From an uncultured beta proteobacterium (GTDB taxonomy: Bacteria; Pseudomonadota; Gammaproteobacteria; Burkholderiales; Burkholderiaceae_C), in NCBI GenBank assembly GCA_903896425.1, contig CAITXW010000496.1, positions 1-34,287 on the forward strand: 34,287 nucleotides of DNA, written 5' to 3'. The notes under the pieces were generated by a model that saw only the letters and a program-made list of their open reading frames with translations, ran no database searches and was not told the DNA's origin. Each line of letters opens with the position of its first letter. The first letter of the stretch is position 1. Shown one piece after another: positions 19,154-29,112 of this stretch. The translations under genes and the position numbers were made by a program.

Positions 19154-20507
19154 TCGCAGGCAACTGCTGCGCCCTGCAGCGACCGGCCGGAAAGATGATC
19201 GAAAAGACCGAGCCCTTGCCCGGTGTGCTCTGAATGCCAAGCTCCGCACCATGACGCTGCGCCACGTGCTTGACGATGGCCAGACCGAGGCCGGTGCCAC
19301 CGGTGTCGCGCGAGCGGCTGTGGTCCACGCGGTAGAAGCGCTCGGTCAGGCGCGGAAGATGTTCCGGCGCAATGCCGGGACCGGTGTCCGTAACGGAAAA
19401 CTCGGCCCGACCGTCAGACAAGGGCAGCCAGCGCACCACGATGTCGCCACCGGCCGGTGTGTAGCGAATGGCATTGCCGACCAGATTACTCATGGCACTG
19501 AACAGTTCGTTGCCGGCCCCTGCAATCTCGCCGCCAGCTTGGTAATCAAACACCAGCGCATGCACGCGCTGCGCTGCCGGATTGAGGGCGGCGGACAAGG
19601 CCCTGGCGTCCTGCTCGATCTGCTGCATCAAGGCCGGCACGGCGATCCAGTCCGACAGACCGGGCGGCGGACTTCCCTCCAGTCGGGACAGGGTCAGCAG
19701 GTCGCTCACCAGGATCTGCATGCGATCGGCCTGCTGCGCCATCAGGGCCAGATAGCGTTCCCGCTCCGGCTCGGTCAATGCGCAGGTCTGCAGGGTCTCG
19801 ACAAAGCCGCTGAGCACGGTGAGCGGTGTGCGGATTTCATGCGAGACATTGGCCACGAAGTCGCGCCGCATCGCGTCCGCTTGCTCCAGGGCCGTGACAT
19901 CGCGCGACAGCAGCAGCAGACGGCCGCGGCCATAGGGATAGAGGTGGACCGAGAGCCGGACCGGCCGCGCCGACGTGTTCTCGCGCCCCGGCATGAGCAG
20001 TTCGTCGCGGTAGTCGTGCCCGGCAAAATAACGCACGAAGCCAGGCTCGCGCACCAGATTGCCGATGTGCTGCAGCATGTCTCGCTGCGCGTCCAGACCG
20101 AAGTGCGTGGCAGCGGTCTCGTTGAACCACTCGATGCTGCCCTGTGCGTCGAGCAGCATGACACCATTGGGCGAGGCCTGGAACGCGAGCAGAAAGTCCT
20201 GCAGCCGGTTCTGGCTGTCGCGCAGTTGGCGCTCCCGGCCCAACACCAGGCGACGCGTCCGCGCCGACACCTCGCCCCACAGTCCGGTGCTGATCGCCAC
20301 TTCCGAAACATCGCCGGCACGCAACCAGCGCAACACGCGCGACGCACGCGACCAGTCGATCAGAAACCAGACCAGGCCGCCGAACAGGATGCCTACCGCC
20401 AGCCCTTCCCACTCGGTCGCTGCGATGCCGCTTCGCAATGCGGCAAACCAGCCAGCCGATCCACCGGCTAGCAAACAGGCAACAAAGAAAAGAACGCGCC
20501 AGAACAT
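19146..20507 (-). CDS. phoR: Phosphate regulon sensor histidine kinase PhoR
   Basis: PAS domain, DFVANVSHEIRTPLTVLSGFVETL H-box, VGNAIRYTPAGG, FSVTDTGPGIAPEHLPRLTERFYRVDHSRSRDTGGTGLGLAIVKHV; adjacent to phoB. Confidence 0.96.
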   Translation of the reverse strand: MFWRVLFFVACLLAGGSAGWFAALRSGIAATEWEGLAVGILFGGLVWFLIDWSRASRVLRWLRAGDVSEVAISTGLWGEVSARTRRLVLGRERQLRDSQNRLQDFLLAFQASPNGVMLLDAQGSIEWFNETAATHFGLDAQRDMLQHIGNLVREPGFVRYFAGHDYRDELLMPGRENTSARPVRLSVHLYPYGRGRLLLLSRDVTALEQADAMRRDFVANVSHEIRTPLTVLSGFVETLQTCALTEPERERYLALMAQQADRMQILVSDLLTLSRLEGSPPPGLSDWIAVPALMQQIEQDARALSAALNPAAQRVHALVFDYQAGGEIAGAGNELFSAMSNLVGNAIRYTPAGGDIVVRWLPLSDGRAEFSVTDTGPGIAPEHLPRLTERFYRVDHSRSRDTGGTGLGLAIVKHVAQRHGAELGIQSTPGKGSVFSIIFPAGRCRAQQLPAIS

Positions 20508-20556
20508 GGTCAGAACGGCTAACCCGTGCTTTTCTGGTCAATGCAAATGGAAATTG

Positions 20557-21273
20557 TCATTGCGCAGATGACGCTGCCTGCACGACGTGCGCCGTCAGCC
20601 GGTAACCGGCACCGCGCACGGTCTCGATCATTTGCCCCGCGCTGGCACCAAGCGCCTCGCGAAGGCGCTTGACATGGACGTCGACGGTCCGCTCCTCGAT
20701 GAACACATGATCGCCCCACACCTTGTCCAGCAACTGGGAGCGGCTGTGCACGCGTTCGGCGTGGGTCATCAGGTAGTGCAGCAGCTTGAACTCGGTCGGA
20801 CCGAGCTTGAGCATCTGGTCGTTGAAGGCGACGCGGTAGGTCGACGAATCCAGCGACAAGGCGCCCACCGCCACCACGCCACCGACCTGCTCGGGCGCGC
20901 GCCGGCGCAGCACGGCGCGCACTCGGGCCAGCAATTCCTTGGTGGAGAACGGCTTGACGATGTAGTCGTCCGCGCCGGCGTCGAGCCCGGACACGCGGTC
21001 GCTCTCATCGCTGCGTGCTGTCAGCATGATGATGGGAACCGCCTTGGTGCGCGGGTTGGCGCGCCAGCGCTTGGCCAGCGTCAAACCACTCTCGCCAGGC
21101 AGCATCCAATCGAGCAGGATCACATCGGGCAGCACGTCGTCGAGTTCGCGCTGGGCCGAGGCACTGTCCATGGCCCAGGTCGGGCGAAAACCGTTGTGGC
21201 GCAGGTTGACGGCGATCAGTTCGGCGATGGCCGGTTCGTCTTCGACAATCAGCACGCCCGGTTGCTGCCTCAT
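20557..21273 (-). CDS. phoB: Phosphate regulon response regulator PhoB
   Basis: Receiver domain (VILLDWMLPGESGL) and OmpR-type wHTH (TVDVHVKRLREALGASAGQMIETVRGAGYRL). Confidence 0.97.
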   Translation of the reverse strand: MRQQPGVLIVEDEPAIAELIAVNLRHNGFRPTWAMDSASAQRELDDVLPDVILLDWMLPGESGLTLAKRWRANPRTKAVPIIMLTARSDESDRVSGLDAGADDYIVKPFSTKELLARVRAVLRRRAPEQVGGVVAVGALSLDSSTYRVAFNDQMLKLGPTEFKLLHYLMTHAERVHSRSQLLDKVWGDHVFIEERTVDVHVKRLREALGASAGQMIETVRGAGYRLTAHVVQAASSAQ

Positions 21274-21971
21274 TTCAACACCGACTCGATCTCTTCCATC
21301 GAGGTGTGTCGGATGTCGGCACCCTTGACGACGTAGATGATGAACTCCGCAATGTTCTTCGCATGGTCGCCGATGCGCTCGATGGCCTTGGCCAGAAAGA
21401 GCAGGTCCAGGCTTGGCGAGATCATGCGCGGGTCTTCCATCATGTAGGTGATGAGCTTGCGCACAAAGCCGTTGAACTCCTGGTCGATCTGGTCGTCTTC
21501 TTTCAGGATCGACACCGCGGCTGCCGTATCGAGCCGGGCAAAGGCATCAAGCGCCTTGCGCAGCAACCCCGAAGCCATGTCCGCTGCCACCCGCAACTCA
21601 AGCGCCGGCAAGGAACGCGGCGAGCCGCTGTCGATAATGGAGCGCACCATGCGCGCCATCTTCTCGGCCTCGTCGCCGACCCGCTCCAGGTTCGCCGTGG
21701 TCTTGGAGATCGCGATCAACAGGCGCAGGTCGCGCGCGGTCGGCTGGCGCCGGGCAATGATGCTCGAGAGTTCGCGGTCGATGTCGACCTCCATGGCATT
21801 GACGCGGGCTTCGGTTGCCGTCACCGCGTTCGCCGCCTCGACGTCGAATTGGGACAGCGCGTAGATGGCCTGGCGGATCTGCGATTCCACCAGGCCGCCG
21901 AGTTCCATGACCCGGGTCGAGACCGCGCTGAGTTCGCTGTCGAACTGCGTTGAGAGATGTTTTTCAGGCAT
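21270..21971 (-). CDS. phoU: Phosphate transport system regulatory protein PhoU
   Basis: MPEKHLSTQFDSELSAVSTRVMELGGLVESQIRQAIYAL; two PhoU repeats; 4-bp overlap with phoB. Confidence 0.97.
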   Translation of the reverse strand: MPEKHLSTQFDSELSAVSTRVMELGGLVESQIRQAIYALSQFDVEAANAVTATEARVNAMEVDIDRELSSIIARRQPTARDLRLLIAISKTTANLERVGDEAEKMARMVRSIIDSGSPRSLPALELRVAADMASGLLRKALDAFARLDTAAAVSILKEDDQIDQEFNGFVRKLITYMMEDPRMISPSLDLLFLAKAIERIGDHAKNIAEFIIYVVKGADIRHTSMEEIESVLK

Positions 21972-21980
21972 GATTTCCCC

Positions 21981-22760
21981 TTATCCGAACCGACCGGTAA
22001 TGTAGTCTTCCGTTTCCTTGCGCGTGGGCTTGAAGAATATCTGCTCGGTCGAACCAAACTCGATCAAATCACCCAGGTACATGTAGGCCGTGTAGTCGCT
22101 GCAGCGCGCCGCCTGCTGCATATTGTGGGTCACGATCACGACGGTGTAGTCGCGCTTGAGTTCGGTGATCAGTTCCTCGACCTTGGCCGTCGAGATCGGA
22201 TCGAGCGCTGAGCACGGCTCGTCGAGCAGCAGCACTTCAGGCCTGATGGCGATGCCGCGCGCAATGCACAGGCGCTGCTGTTGGCCACCCGACAGGCTGG
22301 AGCCGCTTTGGCCGAGCTTGTCTTTGACCTCGCCCCACAAGGCGGCCTTGCGCAGCGCCCACTCGACACGCTCTTCCATGTCGGTCGTGCTCAGCGATTC
22401 GAACAGCTTGACGCCGAAGGCCACGTTATCGTAGATCGACATCGGAAACGGCGTCGGTTTCTGGAACACCATGCCGACCTTGGCACGCAACAGCGCCACA
22501 TCCTGCTTGCTGGTCAACAGGTTCTCGCCATCGAGCAGCACCTCGCCCTGCGCGCGCTGCTCGGGATAGAGCTCGAACATGCGGTTGAAGACGCGCAGCA
22601 GGGTTGACTTGCCGCAGCCCGAAGGCCCGATGAAAGCGGTCACCTTGTTTTCCGGAATTTCCAGGTTGATGCCCTTGAGCGCGTGAAACTTTCCGTAGAA
22701 AAAATTCAGATCCTTGACGGCAATCTTGGTCGTCTCGCGGGTGGCTACAGCGGCAGTCAT
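21981..22760 (-). CDS. pstB: Phosphate ABC transporter ATP-binding protein PstB
   Basis: [77 protein letters not shown]. Confidence 0.98.
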   Translation of the reverse strand: MTAAVATRETTKIAVKDLNFFYGKFHALKGINLEIPENKVTAFIGPSGCGKSTLLRVFNRMFELYPEQRAQGEVLLDGENLLTSKQDVALLRAKVGMVFQKPTPFPMSIYDNVAFGVKLFESLSTTDMEERVEWALRKAALWGEVKDKLGQSGSSLSGGQQQRLCIARGIAIRPEVLLLDEPCSALDPISTAKVEELITELKRDYTVVIVTHNMQQAARCSDYTAYMYLGDLIEFGSTEQIFFKPTRKETEDYITGRFG

Positions 22761-22798
22761 GTTGGTACCTTGTTTCGTATCGTTGGCAAGCCTGGATC

Positions 22799-23683
22799 TC
22801 AGGACTTGTTGCGGGTGACAACCCGCGCCAGGATGTTGAGCGCCAGCACGGCAATCGTGATGATGAACACGCCAGCCCAGGCCAGTTTCTGCCAGTTTTC
22901 GTAGGGACTCATGGCGAACTTGAAGATGGTCACCGGCAGACTTGCCATCGGCTCGCTCAGGCTTGAAGTCCAGAACTGGTTGCTCAGCGCGGTGAACAGC
23001 AGGGGTGCCGTTTCACCCGCGATGCGCGCGACGGCCAGCAGGATGCCGGTGATGATGCCGGCACGGGCCGACTTCATGGTGATGCTGACGATCACTTTCC
23101 ACTTCGGCGCCCCCAGGGCATAGGCCGCCTCGCGCAAACCGGGCGGCACCAGCTGCAACATGTTCTCGGTGGTGCGGATCACCACCGGAATGGCGATCAG
23201 GGCCAGCGCCATGATGCCGGCATAGCCGGAGAATGATTTGAAGCGGGTGACCACCACCGCGTAGACAAAGAGGCCGATCACGATGGACGGCGCCGACAGC
23301 AGGATATCGTTGACGAAGCGCGTCGTCTGCGCCAAGGCACCCTTGGTATCGAATTCGGCGAGGTAGATGCCGGCCATGATGCCGATCGGCGTGCCGACAA
23401 AGGTCGCCAGCAGGACCATCAGGAACGACCCATAAATGGCGTTCGCCAGGCCGCCCGCATCATTCGGCGGTGGCGTCATTTGTGTCAGCGTGTCGAGGGT
23501 GAGGCCACCGATGCCGAGGCGAATGGTCTCGAACAGGATCCAGAACAGCCAGAACAGGCCAAAGGCCATGGCCAGCAGCGACAGCGTCAGGGCAACGCGG
23601 TTGATGCGCTTGCGCTGCGCGTAGCGCGTCTGACGCATCTGATTCAAATCGGCCGCTTGCAGCAGGCGTTGCCCGGTTCTCAT
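22799..23683 (-). CDS. pstA: Phosphate ABC transporter permease PstA
   Basis: PstA-type permease, [37 protein letters not shown]; operon context. Confidence 0.96.
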   Translation of the reverse strand: MRTGQRLLQAADLNQMRQTRYAQRKRINRVALTLSLLAMAFGLFWLFWILFETIRLGIGGLTLDTLTQMTPPPNDAGGLANAIYGSFLMVLLATFVGTPIGIMAGIYLAEFDTKGALAQTTRFVNDILLSAPSIVIGLFVYAVVVTRFKSFSGYAGIMALALIAIPVVIRTTENMLQLVPPGLREAAYALGAPKWKVIVSITMKSARAGIITGILLAVARIAGETAPLLFTALSNQFWTSSLSEPMASLPVTIFKFAMSPYENWQKLAWAGVFIITIAVLALNILARVVTRNKS

Positions 23684-24711
23684 GTCTTGGCCCCTTCGCC
23701 CTTGCGCAATTGGGCCAGCAGTACTTTGGACAAGGTCAATATCACAAACGTGATGAAGAACAAGACCAGACCCAGGTACATCAGCGCAGCCTGGTGCAGG
23801 CCGGCACCGGCCTCGGCGAATTCATTGGCCAGCGCCGACGTGATGCTGTTGGCGGCCTGGAACAGGCTGAGCGAATCGAGCTGATTGAAGTTGCCGATGA
23901 CAAAGGTCACGGCCATGGTCTCGCCGATGGCACGACCCAGACCCAGCATGATGCCGCCGATGACACCCGCCTTGGTGTAGGGAAGCACCACCGTGGAGAC
24001 CACCTCCCACGTGGTAGCGCCCAGGCCGTAGGCCGACTCCTTGAGCAGGGTGGGCGTGACCTCGAAGACATCGCGCATGACCGAGGCGATGAACGGAATG
24101 ATCATGATCGCCAGTATGATGCCGGCCGACAGGATACCGATACCGACCGGCGGGCCGGAAAAGAACGCACCCAGGTAGGGCACGTCGGAAAAAACAGCCT
24201 GCAGCGGCTGCTGCACATAGGTCGCCAGCAGCGGGCCGAACACGAGCAGACCCCACATACCATAGACGATGGACGGAATCGCAGCCAGCAGTTCAATCGC
24301 CGTGCCCAGGGGACGCTTGAGCCAGGCCGGAGAGAGCTCGGTCAGGAACAGGGCGATGCCGAAACTCACCGGCACCGCGATCAACAAAGCAATCAGCGAA
24401 GTCATCAGCGTGCCGTAAATCATGACCAGACCACCGAACTCTTCCTTGACGGGGTCCCAGGTGGTGCTGGCGAGAAAGCTGAACCCATACTTGCTGATGG
24501 CCGGCCAGGCGCTGACCGTGAGCGAGACCAGAATGGCCAGCAGCATTCCAAGCGTCAACCAGGCCGCACCCTTGGCCAGCCAGCCAAAGATGCGGTCGGC
24601 TAGAGGCCCGGAGCGGTTTGCCTTTGCTGGAGGAGGATTTGTCATGGCGCGCCCGGAAAGCCTTGCAGATGGATGAACAGGCAACTGATTCGCCGGAAGT
24701 GTAGTTGACAC
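23680..24711 (-). CDS. pstC: Phosphate ABC transporter permease PstC
   Basis: [53 protein letters not shown] start at 24711, or ATG at 24645. Confidence 0.95.
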   Translation of the reverse strand: MSTTLPANQLPVHPSARLSGRAMTNPPPAKANRSGPLADRIFGWLAKGAAWLTLGMLLAILVSLTVSAWPAISKYGFSFLASTTWDPVKEEFGGLVMIYGTLMTSLIALLIAVPVSFGIALFLTELSPAWLKRPLGTAIELLAAIPSIVYGMWGLLVFGPLLATYVQQPLQAVFSDVPYLGAFFSGPPVGIGILSAGIILAIMIIPFIASVMRDVFEVTPTLLKESAYGLGATTWEVVSTVVLPYTKAGVIGGIMLGLGRAIGETMAVTFVIGNFNQLDSLSLFQAANSITSALANEFAEAGAGLHQAALMYLGLVLFFITFVILTLSKVLLAQLRKGEGAKT

Positions 24712-24741
24712 AGACCCGCCCCTGGAAAAAGTCGCGCTGCC

Positions 24742-25785
24742 TTACTTCAAAGCAACCGGCTTGCCAGACGCATCAGTGGTATGCGACCAGGCCTTCTCGA
24801 TCGAAGCAATCACATTGGCCGGCATCGGAACGTAGTCCAGATCGGTTGCACTCTTGCCACCGTTCTTGTAGGCCCAGGAAAAGAACTTAAATGCTTCCGT
24901 GGCATTGGCCGGCTTGTCCTGCTTCGTGTGCATCAGGATGAAGGTAGCGGTCGAAATCGGCCAGGCGTTCTTGCCGGGCTGGTCGGTGATGAGCTGATAG
25001 AACGACTTGTTCCAGTCGGCACCGGCAGCGGCGGCCTTGAATGCATCTTCATCAGGCGCGACGAACACGCCGTCCCGGTTCTTGAGCAAGGTGTAGGTCA
25101 TCTTGTTCTGCTTGACATAGGAATACTCGACGTAGCCGATCGAATTGGGCAGACGATTGACGAAGGCGGCGACGCCCTCATTGCCTTTGCCACCGGCGCC
25201 GACCGGCCAGTTCACCGCTGTGCCCTCACCCACCTTGGCCTTCCACTCGGCATGCACACGGCTCAGGTAGTTCGTGAAATTGAAGGTCGTACCGGACCCG
25301 TCGGCACGGCGCACCGGGGCAATGGCCGCATCGGGCAGTGCCAGCGTGGGGTTCAGTGCCTTGATGGCGGCGTCGTTCCATTTGGTAATCTTGCCGAGGT
25401 AAATGTCGCCGAGTACCTGGCCGTCGAGCTTCATCTGACCCGGTGCGATGCCTTTGATGTTGATCACCGGAACGGTGCCACCGATGACGGTGGGAAACTG
25501 GAACTGGCCCTTGGCCTTGAGCACCTCATCGGTTTGCGGCATGTCAGACGCGCCGAAATCGACCGTCTTGGCATCAATCTGCTTGATGCCTGCACCGGAG
25601 CCGACCGACTGGTAATTGACCTTGACGCCGGTTGCCTTGTTGTATTCGGCCGCCCACTTTGCGTACAGCGGAGCCGGAAAGCTGGCACCGGCACCAGTGA
25701 TTTCCTGCGCGGCCGCCAAGTTAAGGTAGGACATGGCAAGCACGCCCGCCACACTGATCAGGGAAATTTTGAAACTGGTCTTCAT
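24742..25785 (-). CDS. pstS: Phosphate ABC transporter substrate-binding protein PstS
   Basis: Signal peptide then ITGAGASFPAPLYAKWAAEYNKATGVKVNYQSVGSGAGIKQIDAKTVDFGASDMP. Confidence 0.97.
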   Translation of the reverse strand: MKTSFKISLISVAGVLAMSYLNLAAAQEITGAGASFPAPLYAKWAAEYNKATGVKVNYQSVGSGAGIKQIDAKTVDFGASDMPQTDEVLKAKGQFQFPTVIGGTVPVINIKGIAPGQMKLDGQVLGDIYLGKITKWNDAAIKALNPTLALPDAAIAPVRRADGSGTTFNFTNYLSRVHAEWKAKVGEGTAVNWPVGAGGKGNEGVAAFVNRLPNSIGYVEYSYVKQNKMTYTLLKNRDGVFVAPDEDAFKAAAAGADWNKSFYQLITDQPGKNAWPISTATFILMHTKQDKPANATEAFKFFSWAYKNGGKSATDLDYVPMPANVIASIEKAWSHTTDASGKPVALK

Positions 25786-25833
25786 GGGAATACCTTTGCG
25801 TTGAATTGGGGATAACTCTGCGGTAACGGGGCA

Positions 25834-25867
25834 ACTATAAGAAGGTTATATGACAGTGATGTGACAT
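25834..25867 (-). promoter_or_regulatory. Pho box and -10 for pstS
   Basis: Minus strand ATGTCACATCACTGTCATATAACC: TGTCA repeats exactly 11 bp apart (plus-strand TGACA at 25851 and 25862); TATAGT -10 at 25834-25839 about 11 nt downstream. Confidence 0.85.
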
Positions 25868-25923
25868 CTTTGCGGTTTTGCAAACGGCCGATGGATCGCA
25901 AGCCCGGCCTTTCAGACATGCAG

Positions 25924-25957
25924 CTGTCACGTTTTCGTCAAAAAACGACCCTATTCT
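25924..25957 (+). promoter_or_regulatory. Pho box and -10 for ppk2
   Basis: CTGTCACGTTTTCGTCAAAA: TGTCA (25925) and CGTCA (25936) 11 bp apart; TATTCT -10 at 25952-25957. Confidence 0.7.
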
Positions 25958-25991
25958 TCCCCCTGTAGGAACTTCGACTCGGGGGGCAGGC

Positions 25992-26849
25992 TTGACTGCA
26001 ATCAATGACGACTTGGTCCAGCGTATCCGACGCGACCTGGATGACAGCTACGACGAGGAGCTGGAACTGGAGCTGGAAGACCGAAATGTCGACGAACTCG
26101 CGCAAAGTTCGCTCGACACGGCGTCCAGGCAATACAAGGAAAGCCGTCGCCGGTATTTTCGTGAACTGTTCCGGATGCAGGGTGAACTCGTCAAGCTGCA
26201 GGACTGGGTGGTCAAGACCGGGCACAAGGTCGTGATCCTTTTTGAAGGCCGCGACGCGGCCGGCAAAGGCGGTGTCATCAAGCGCATCACCCAGCGCCTG
26301 AATCCGCGCGTCTGTCGCGTGGCGGCCTTGCCGGCGCCGAACGCACGCGAACAAACCCAGTGGTATTTTCAGCGCTACGCAGCCCATCTGCCGGGGGCCG
26401 GTGAGATGGTGCTGTTCGACCGCAGCTGGTACAACCGGGCCGGTGTCGAGCGGGTGATGGGCTTTTGCTCTGATGAACAATACGAGGAGTTCTTCCGAAC
26501 CGTCCCCGAATTCGAAAAGATGCTGGTGCGCTCGGGCATCCAGCTCATCAAGTACTGGTTCTCCATCTCGGACGAGGAGCAGCATCTGCGCTTCATGGGC
26601 CGCATCCACGATCCGCTCAAGCAATGGAAGCTCAGCCCGATGGACATGGAGTCCAGGCGGCGCTGGGAGGAGTACACCAAGGCCAAGGAAATCATGCTGG
26701 AGCGGACCCACATTGCGCAGGCACCCTGGTGGATGGTTCTGGCCGTGGACAAGAAGAAGGCCCGGCTCAATTGCATTCACCACCTGCTGCAACAGATTCC
26801 CTATGGCGAAATCGAACATCCGGCCATCGTGTTGCCGGAAGTCTATTGA
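25992..26849 (+). CDS. ppk2: Polyphosphate kinase 2 family protein
   Basis: VVILFEGRDAAGKGGVIKRITQRLNPRVCRVAALPAPNAREQTQWYFQRYAAHLPGAGEMVLFDRSWYNRAGVERVMGF. TTG start at 25992 inferred because the promoter lies inside the longer ORF (25878). Confidence 0.93.
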   Translation: MTAINDDLVQRIRRDLDDSYDEELELELEDRNVDELAQSSLDTASRQYKESRRRYFRELFRMQGELVKLQDWVVKTGHKVVILFEGRDAAGKGGVIKRITQRLNPRVCRVAALPAPNAREQTQWYFQRYAAHLPGAGEMVLFDRSWYNRAGVERVMGFCSDEQYEEFFRTVPEFEKMLVRSGIQLIKYWFSISDEEQHLRFMGRIHDPLKQWKLSPMDMESRRRWEEYTKAKEIMLERTHIAQAPWWMVLAVDKKKARLNCIHHLLQQIPYGEIEHPAIVLPEVY

Positions 26850-26859
26850 AGGCTCGTCC

Positions 26860-26904
26860 AGGTCACCAAGCCGTCACGAAACCGTCACGAAACCTTTGTA
26901 CGCT
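26860..26904 (+). promoter_or_regulatory. Triple PhoB half-site array and -10 upstream of the fasciclin gene
   Basis: Three consecutive 11-mers: AGGTCACCAAG (26860-26870), CCGTCACGAAA (26871-26881), CCGTCACGAAA (26882-26892); TACGCT -10 at 26899-26904. Confidence 0.7.
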
Positions 26905-26934
26905 CAAAACATCATTAATCTGGAGAAGAATCTC

Positions 26935-27417
26935 ATGTTCACTCGCCGCGCCTTAGCTCTTTCCCTCGTTGCGCTTGCGCTGGCCGGTTGCGCCAGTGTG
27001 CCGGCACCGGTTTCAGTTGCCGACAGCATCGCGAAAAACCCGTCGCTGAGCACGCTGGACGGCCTGCTGGGCCAGGCTGGCCTGAACGCCACACTGCAAG
27101 GCAGCGGCCCATTCACCGTGTTCGCACCCAGCAACGAAGCCTTCAAGGCGGTGCCTGCCAAGACCATGGACGACCTGGCCAAACACCCGGACAAGCTCAA
27201 GGATCTCTTGACCTTCCACGTTGTGGCCGGAAGACTTACCGCCGCCGAAATCAAGAATTCTTCTGTCAAGACCGTCAACGGCGCCGAACTGGCGCTATCC
27301 AAGGCTGGCGAATTCGTCACGGTTGAGCAGGCTCTGGTCCAGACCGCCGATATCGCCGCCAGCAACGGCGTGATTCACATCATCGACAGCGTTCTGATCC
27401 CGCCGCCCAAGAAGTAA
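26935..27417 (+). CDS. Fasciclin-domain (FAS1) lipoprotein
   Basis: MFTRRALALSLVALALAGCASVP lipobox; LDGLLGQAGLNATLQGSGPFTVFAPSNEAFKAVP ... LLTFHVVAGRLTAAEI ... SNGVIHIIDSVLIPP FAS1 motifs; RBS before ATG 26935. Confidence 0.93.
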   Translation: MFTRRALALSLVALALAGCASVPAPVSVADSIAKNPSLSTLDGLLGQAGLNATLQGSGPFTVFAPSNEAFKAVPAKTMDDLAKHPDKLKDLLTFHVVAGRLTAAEIKNSSVKTVNGAELALSKAGEFVTVEQALVQTADIAASNGVIHIIDSVLIPPPKK

Positions 27418-27421
27418 AGCG

Positions 27422-27439
27422 CACACCCCGCCGGGTGTG
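27422..27439. terminator. Hairpin after the fasciclin gene (weak terminator candidate)
   Basis: CACACCC-CGCC-GGGTGTG perfect 7-bp stem; no T-tract. Confidence 0.4.
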
Positions 27440-27513
27440 TCGGAGCATCACCACAACCGACGGGCTGCATGCGGATGCTATGCTGGACACTGAGACACAG
27501 GGAAACATAGCTG

Positions 27514-29019
27514 ATGCAAGATGGAACACGCTTGGCGGCTGTCGATTTGGGATCGAACAGCTTTCGCCTTGAAATTGGACGCATTGAACACGACCAGTTT
27601 TACCGCACCGAATACTTGAAGGAAGCCGTGCGCCAGGGCAGCGGCCTCGACGACGAGCGCAAGCTGACGCCCGCGGCCATGCAGCGCGGCTGGGACTGTC
27701 TGGCCCGCTTTGGCGAACGGTTGGCGGGCTTCGACAACGCCGAGGTGTCGGCCGTGGCGACGCAGACCTTGCGCGAAGCGCGCAACCGCGACGAGTTCCT
27801 GCACAAGGCCAGCGCCGTCTTGGGCTTTCCGATCGACGTCATCTCGGGTCGTGAAGAGGCGCGCCTGATCTACCAGGGCGTTGCCCACTCGCTGCCACCG
27901 AGCGACGAGCGCCGCCTGGTCGTCGATATTGGCGGGCGCTCCACCGAACTCATTCTCGGCAAGGGATGGAAACCGAAATTGATGGAGTCCTACCGGGTCG
28001 GCAGCATTGCCTGGTCAGCCAAGTACTTTGCGGACAACCAGTTCACCCGACATGCCTTCCAGATGGCCGAGATCGCCGCCAAGGCGGTGCTCGATGAGGC
28101 TCTCAATGCCTACCGCCGCGATGACTGGGACGTGGCCTATGGTTCAGCCGGAACCGTCGGCGCTGTGGGCGACATATTGGCCGCTGCCGGCTGGCCCACC
28201 GGCAGCGTCAACCGGGAAGGACTGGACTGGCTGCAGGACAAGCTGATCAGCGCGAAAAGCGCCGATCGCGTGCGGCTGATTGGCCTCAAGGACGACCGGC
28301 GCGCCATCATCGGCGGTGGCTTGAGCGTCTTGCGCGCCGTCTTTGACCTGCTGCAGATCGATCAGATGCATCTGACGACCGGCGGTCTGCGTCATGGCCT
28401 GCTGTTCAACCTGATGGGCAGTGCCCCCGATCAGAGCGATGTGCGCGCCAAATCAGTTCAAAGGCTGGTCAGCAAGTTCGGAACCGATGCGGTGCAGGGC
28501 TTGCGCGTGGCGAAGGTGGCCCTCGAGCTGTTTGCGCAGCTGCATTCGACGCTGAAGTCAACGAACCCGAAAGACGAGCGGCAGGCCCGAAAGCTCGCCT
28601 GGGCTGCGCAGTTGCATGAGATCGGCAGCCGCATCTCGCACAGCGACTACCACAAGCATGGCGCCTACATCCTGGACAACTCGGATGCCCTGGGCTTCTC
28701 CCTGCCCGAACTGCACCGGCTCAGCCAACTGGTATTGGGGCATCGCGGCAAGCTGCGCAAGCTCGAGGTCGACTTCGACGACGCGGAGTTCATCGCGCAG
28801 TTGCTGACCCTGCGTCTGGCCGTCATCCTGTGCCACGCCCGACGCGACCCTGAGCTGAGCGGCCTGCAGCTGATGTGCAGTGCTGACCACGACAAAACCT
28901 TTGTCATCGCGTGCCGCAGTGCCTGGGCACAGTCCTATCCGCAGTCGGCCCATCTGCTGCGCGAAGAGGTGCTGGCATGGCAGAAGACGCCATGGACGCT
29001 GGCCTTTTCTCCTGACTGA
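27514..29019 (+). CDS. ppx: Exopolyphosphatase (Ppx/GppA family)
   Basis: LAAVDLGSNSFRLEIGRIE; VISGREEARLIYQGVAHSLP; RRLVVDIGGRSTELILG; C-terminal HD-like region; 501 aa. Confidence 0.95.
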   Translation: MQDGTRLAAVDLGSNSFRLEIGRIEHDQFYRTEYLKEAVRQGSGLDDERKLTPAAMQRGWDCLARFGERLAGFDNAEVSAVATQTLREARNRDEFLHKASAVLGFPIDVISGREEARLIYQGVAHSLPPSDERRLVVDIGGRSTELILGKGWKPKLMESYRVGSIAWSAKYFADNQFTRHAFQMAEIAAKAVLDEALNAYRRDDWDVAYGSAGTVGAVGDILAAAGWPTGSVNREGLDWLQDKLISAKSADRVRLIGLKDDRRAIIGGGLSVLRAVFDLLQIDQMHLTTGGLRHGLLFNLMGSAPDQSDVRAKSVQRLVSKFGTDAVQGLRVAKVALELFAQLHSTLKSTNPKDERQARKLAWAAQLHEIGSRISHSDYHKHGAYILDNSDALGFSLPELHRLSQLVLGHRGKLRKLEVDFDDAEFIAQLLTLRLAVILCHARRDPELSGLQLMCSADHDKTFVIACRSAWAQSYPQSAHLLREEVLAWQKTPWTLAFSPD

Positions 29020-29028
29020 ACGCCGGTC

Positions 29029-29050
29029 GGCGGGCCCCGCGCGGCCCGCC
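29029..29050. terminator. GC-rich hairpin after ppx (weak terminator candidate)
   Basis: GGCGGGCC-N6-GGCCCGCC 8-bp stem; no clear T-tract. Confidence 0.4.
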
Positions 29051-29052
29051 AT

Positions 29053-29089
29053 TTGACTGAGGAAAACATAATGGTATAAACTGTATACC
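29053..29089 (+). promoter_or_regulatory. Sigma70-type promoter with overlapping palindrome upstream of the H1-like gene
   Basis: TTGACT (29053-29058)-N16-TATAAA (29075-29080); palindrome GGTATA-AACTG-TATACC (29073-29089) covers the -10. Confidence 0.65.
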
Positions 29090-29112
29090 TCGTTTTTCCA
29101 AGGACAGGCAAC

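Noticed and set aside
24781-25815. 344-aa plus-strand ORF antisense to pstS
   Set aside because: Shadow ORF of pstS.
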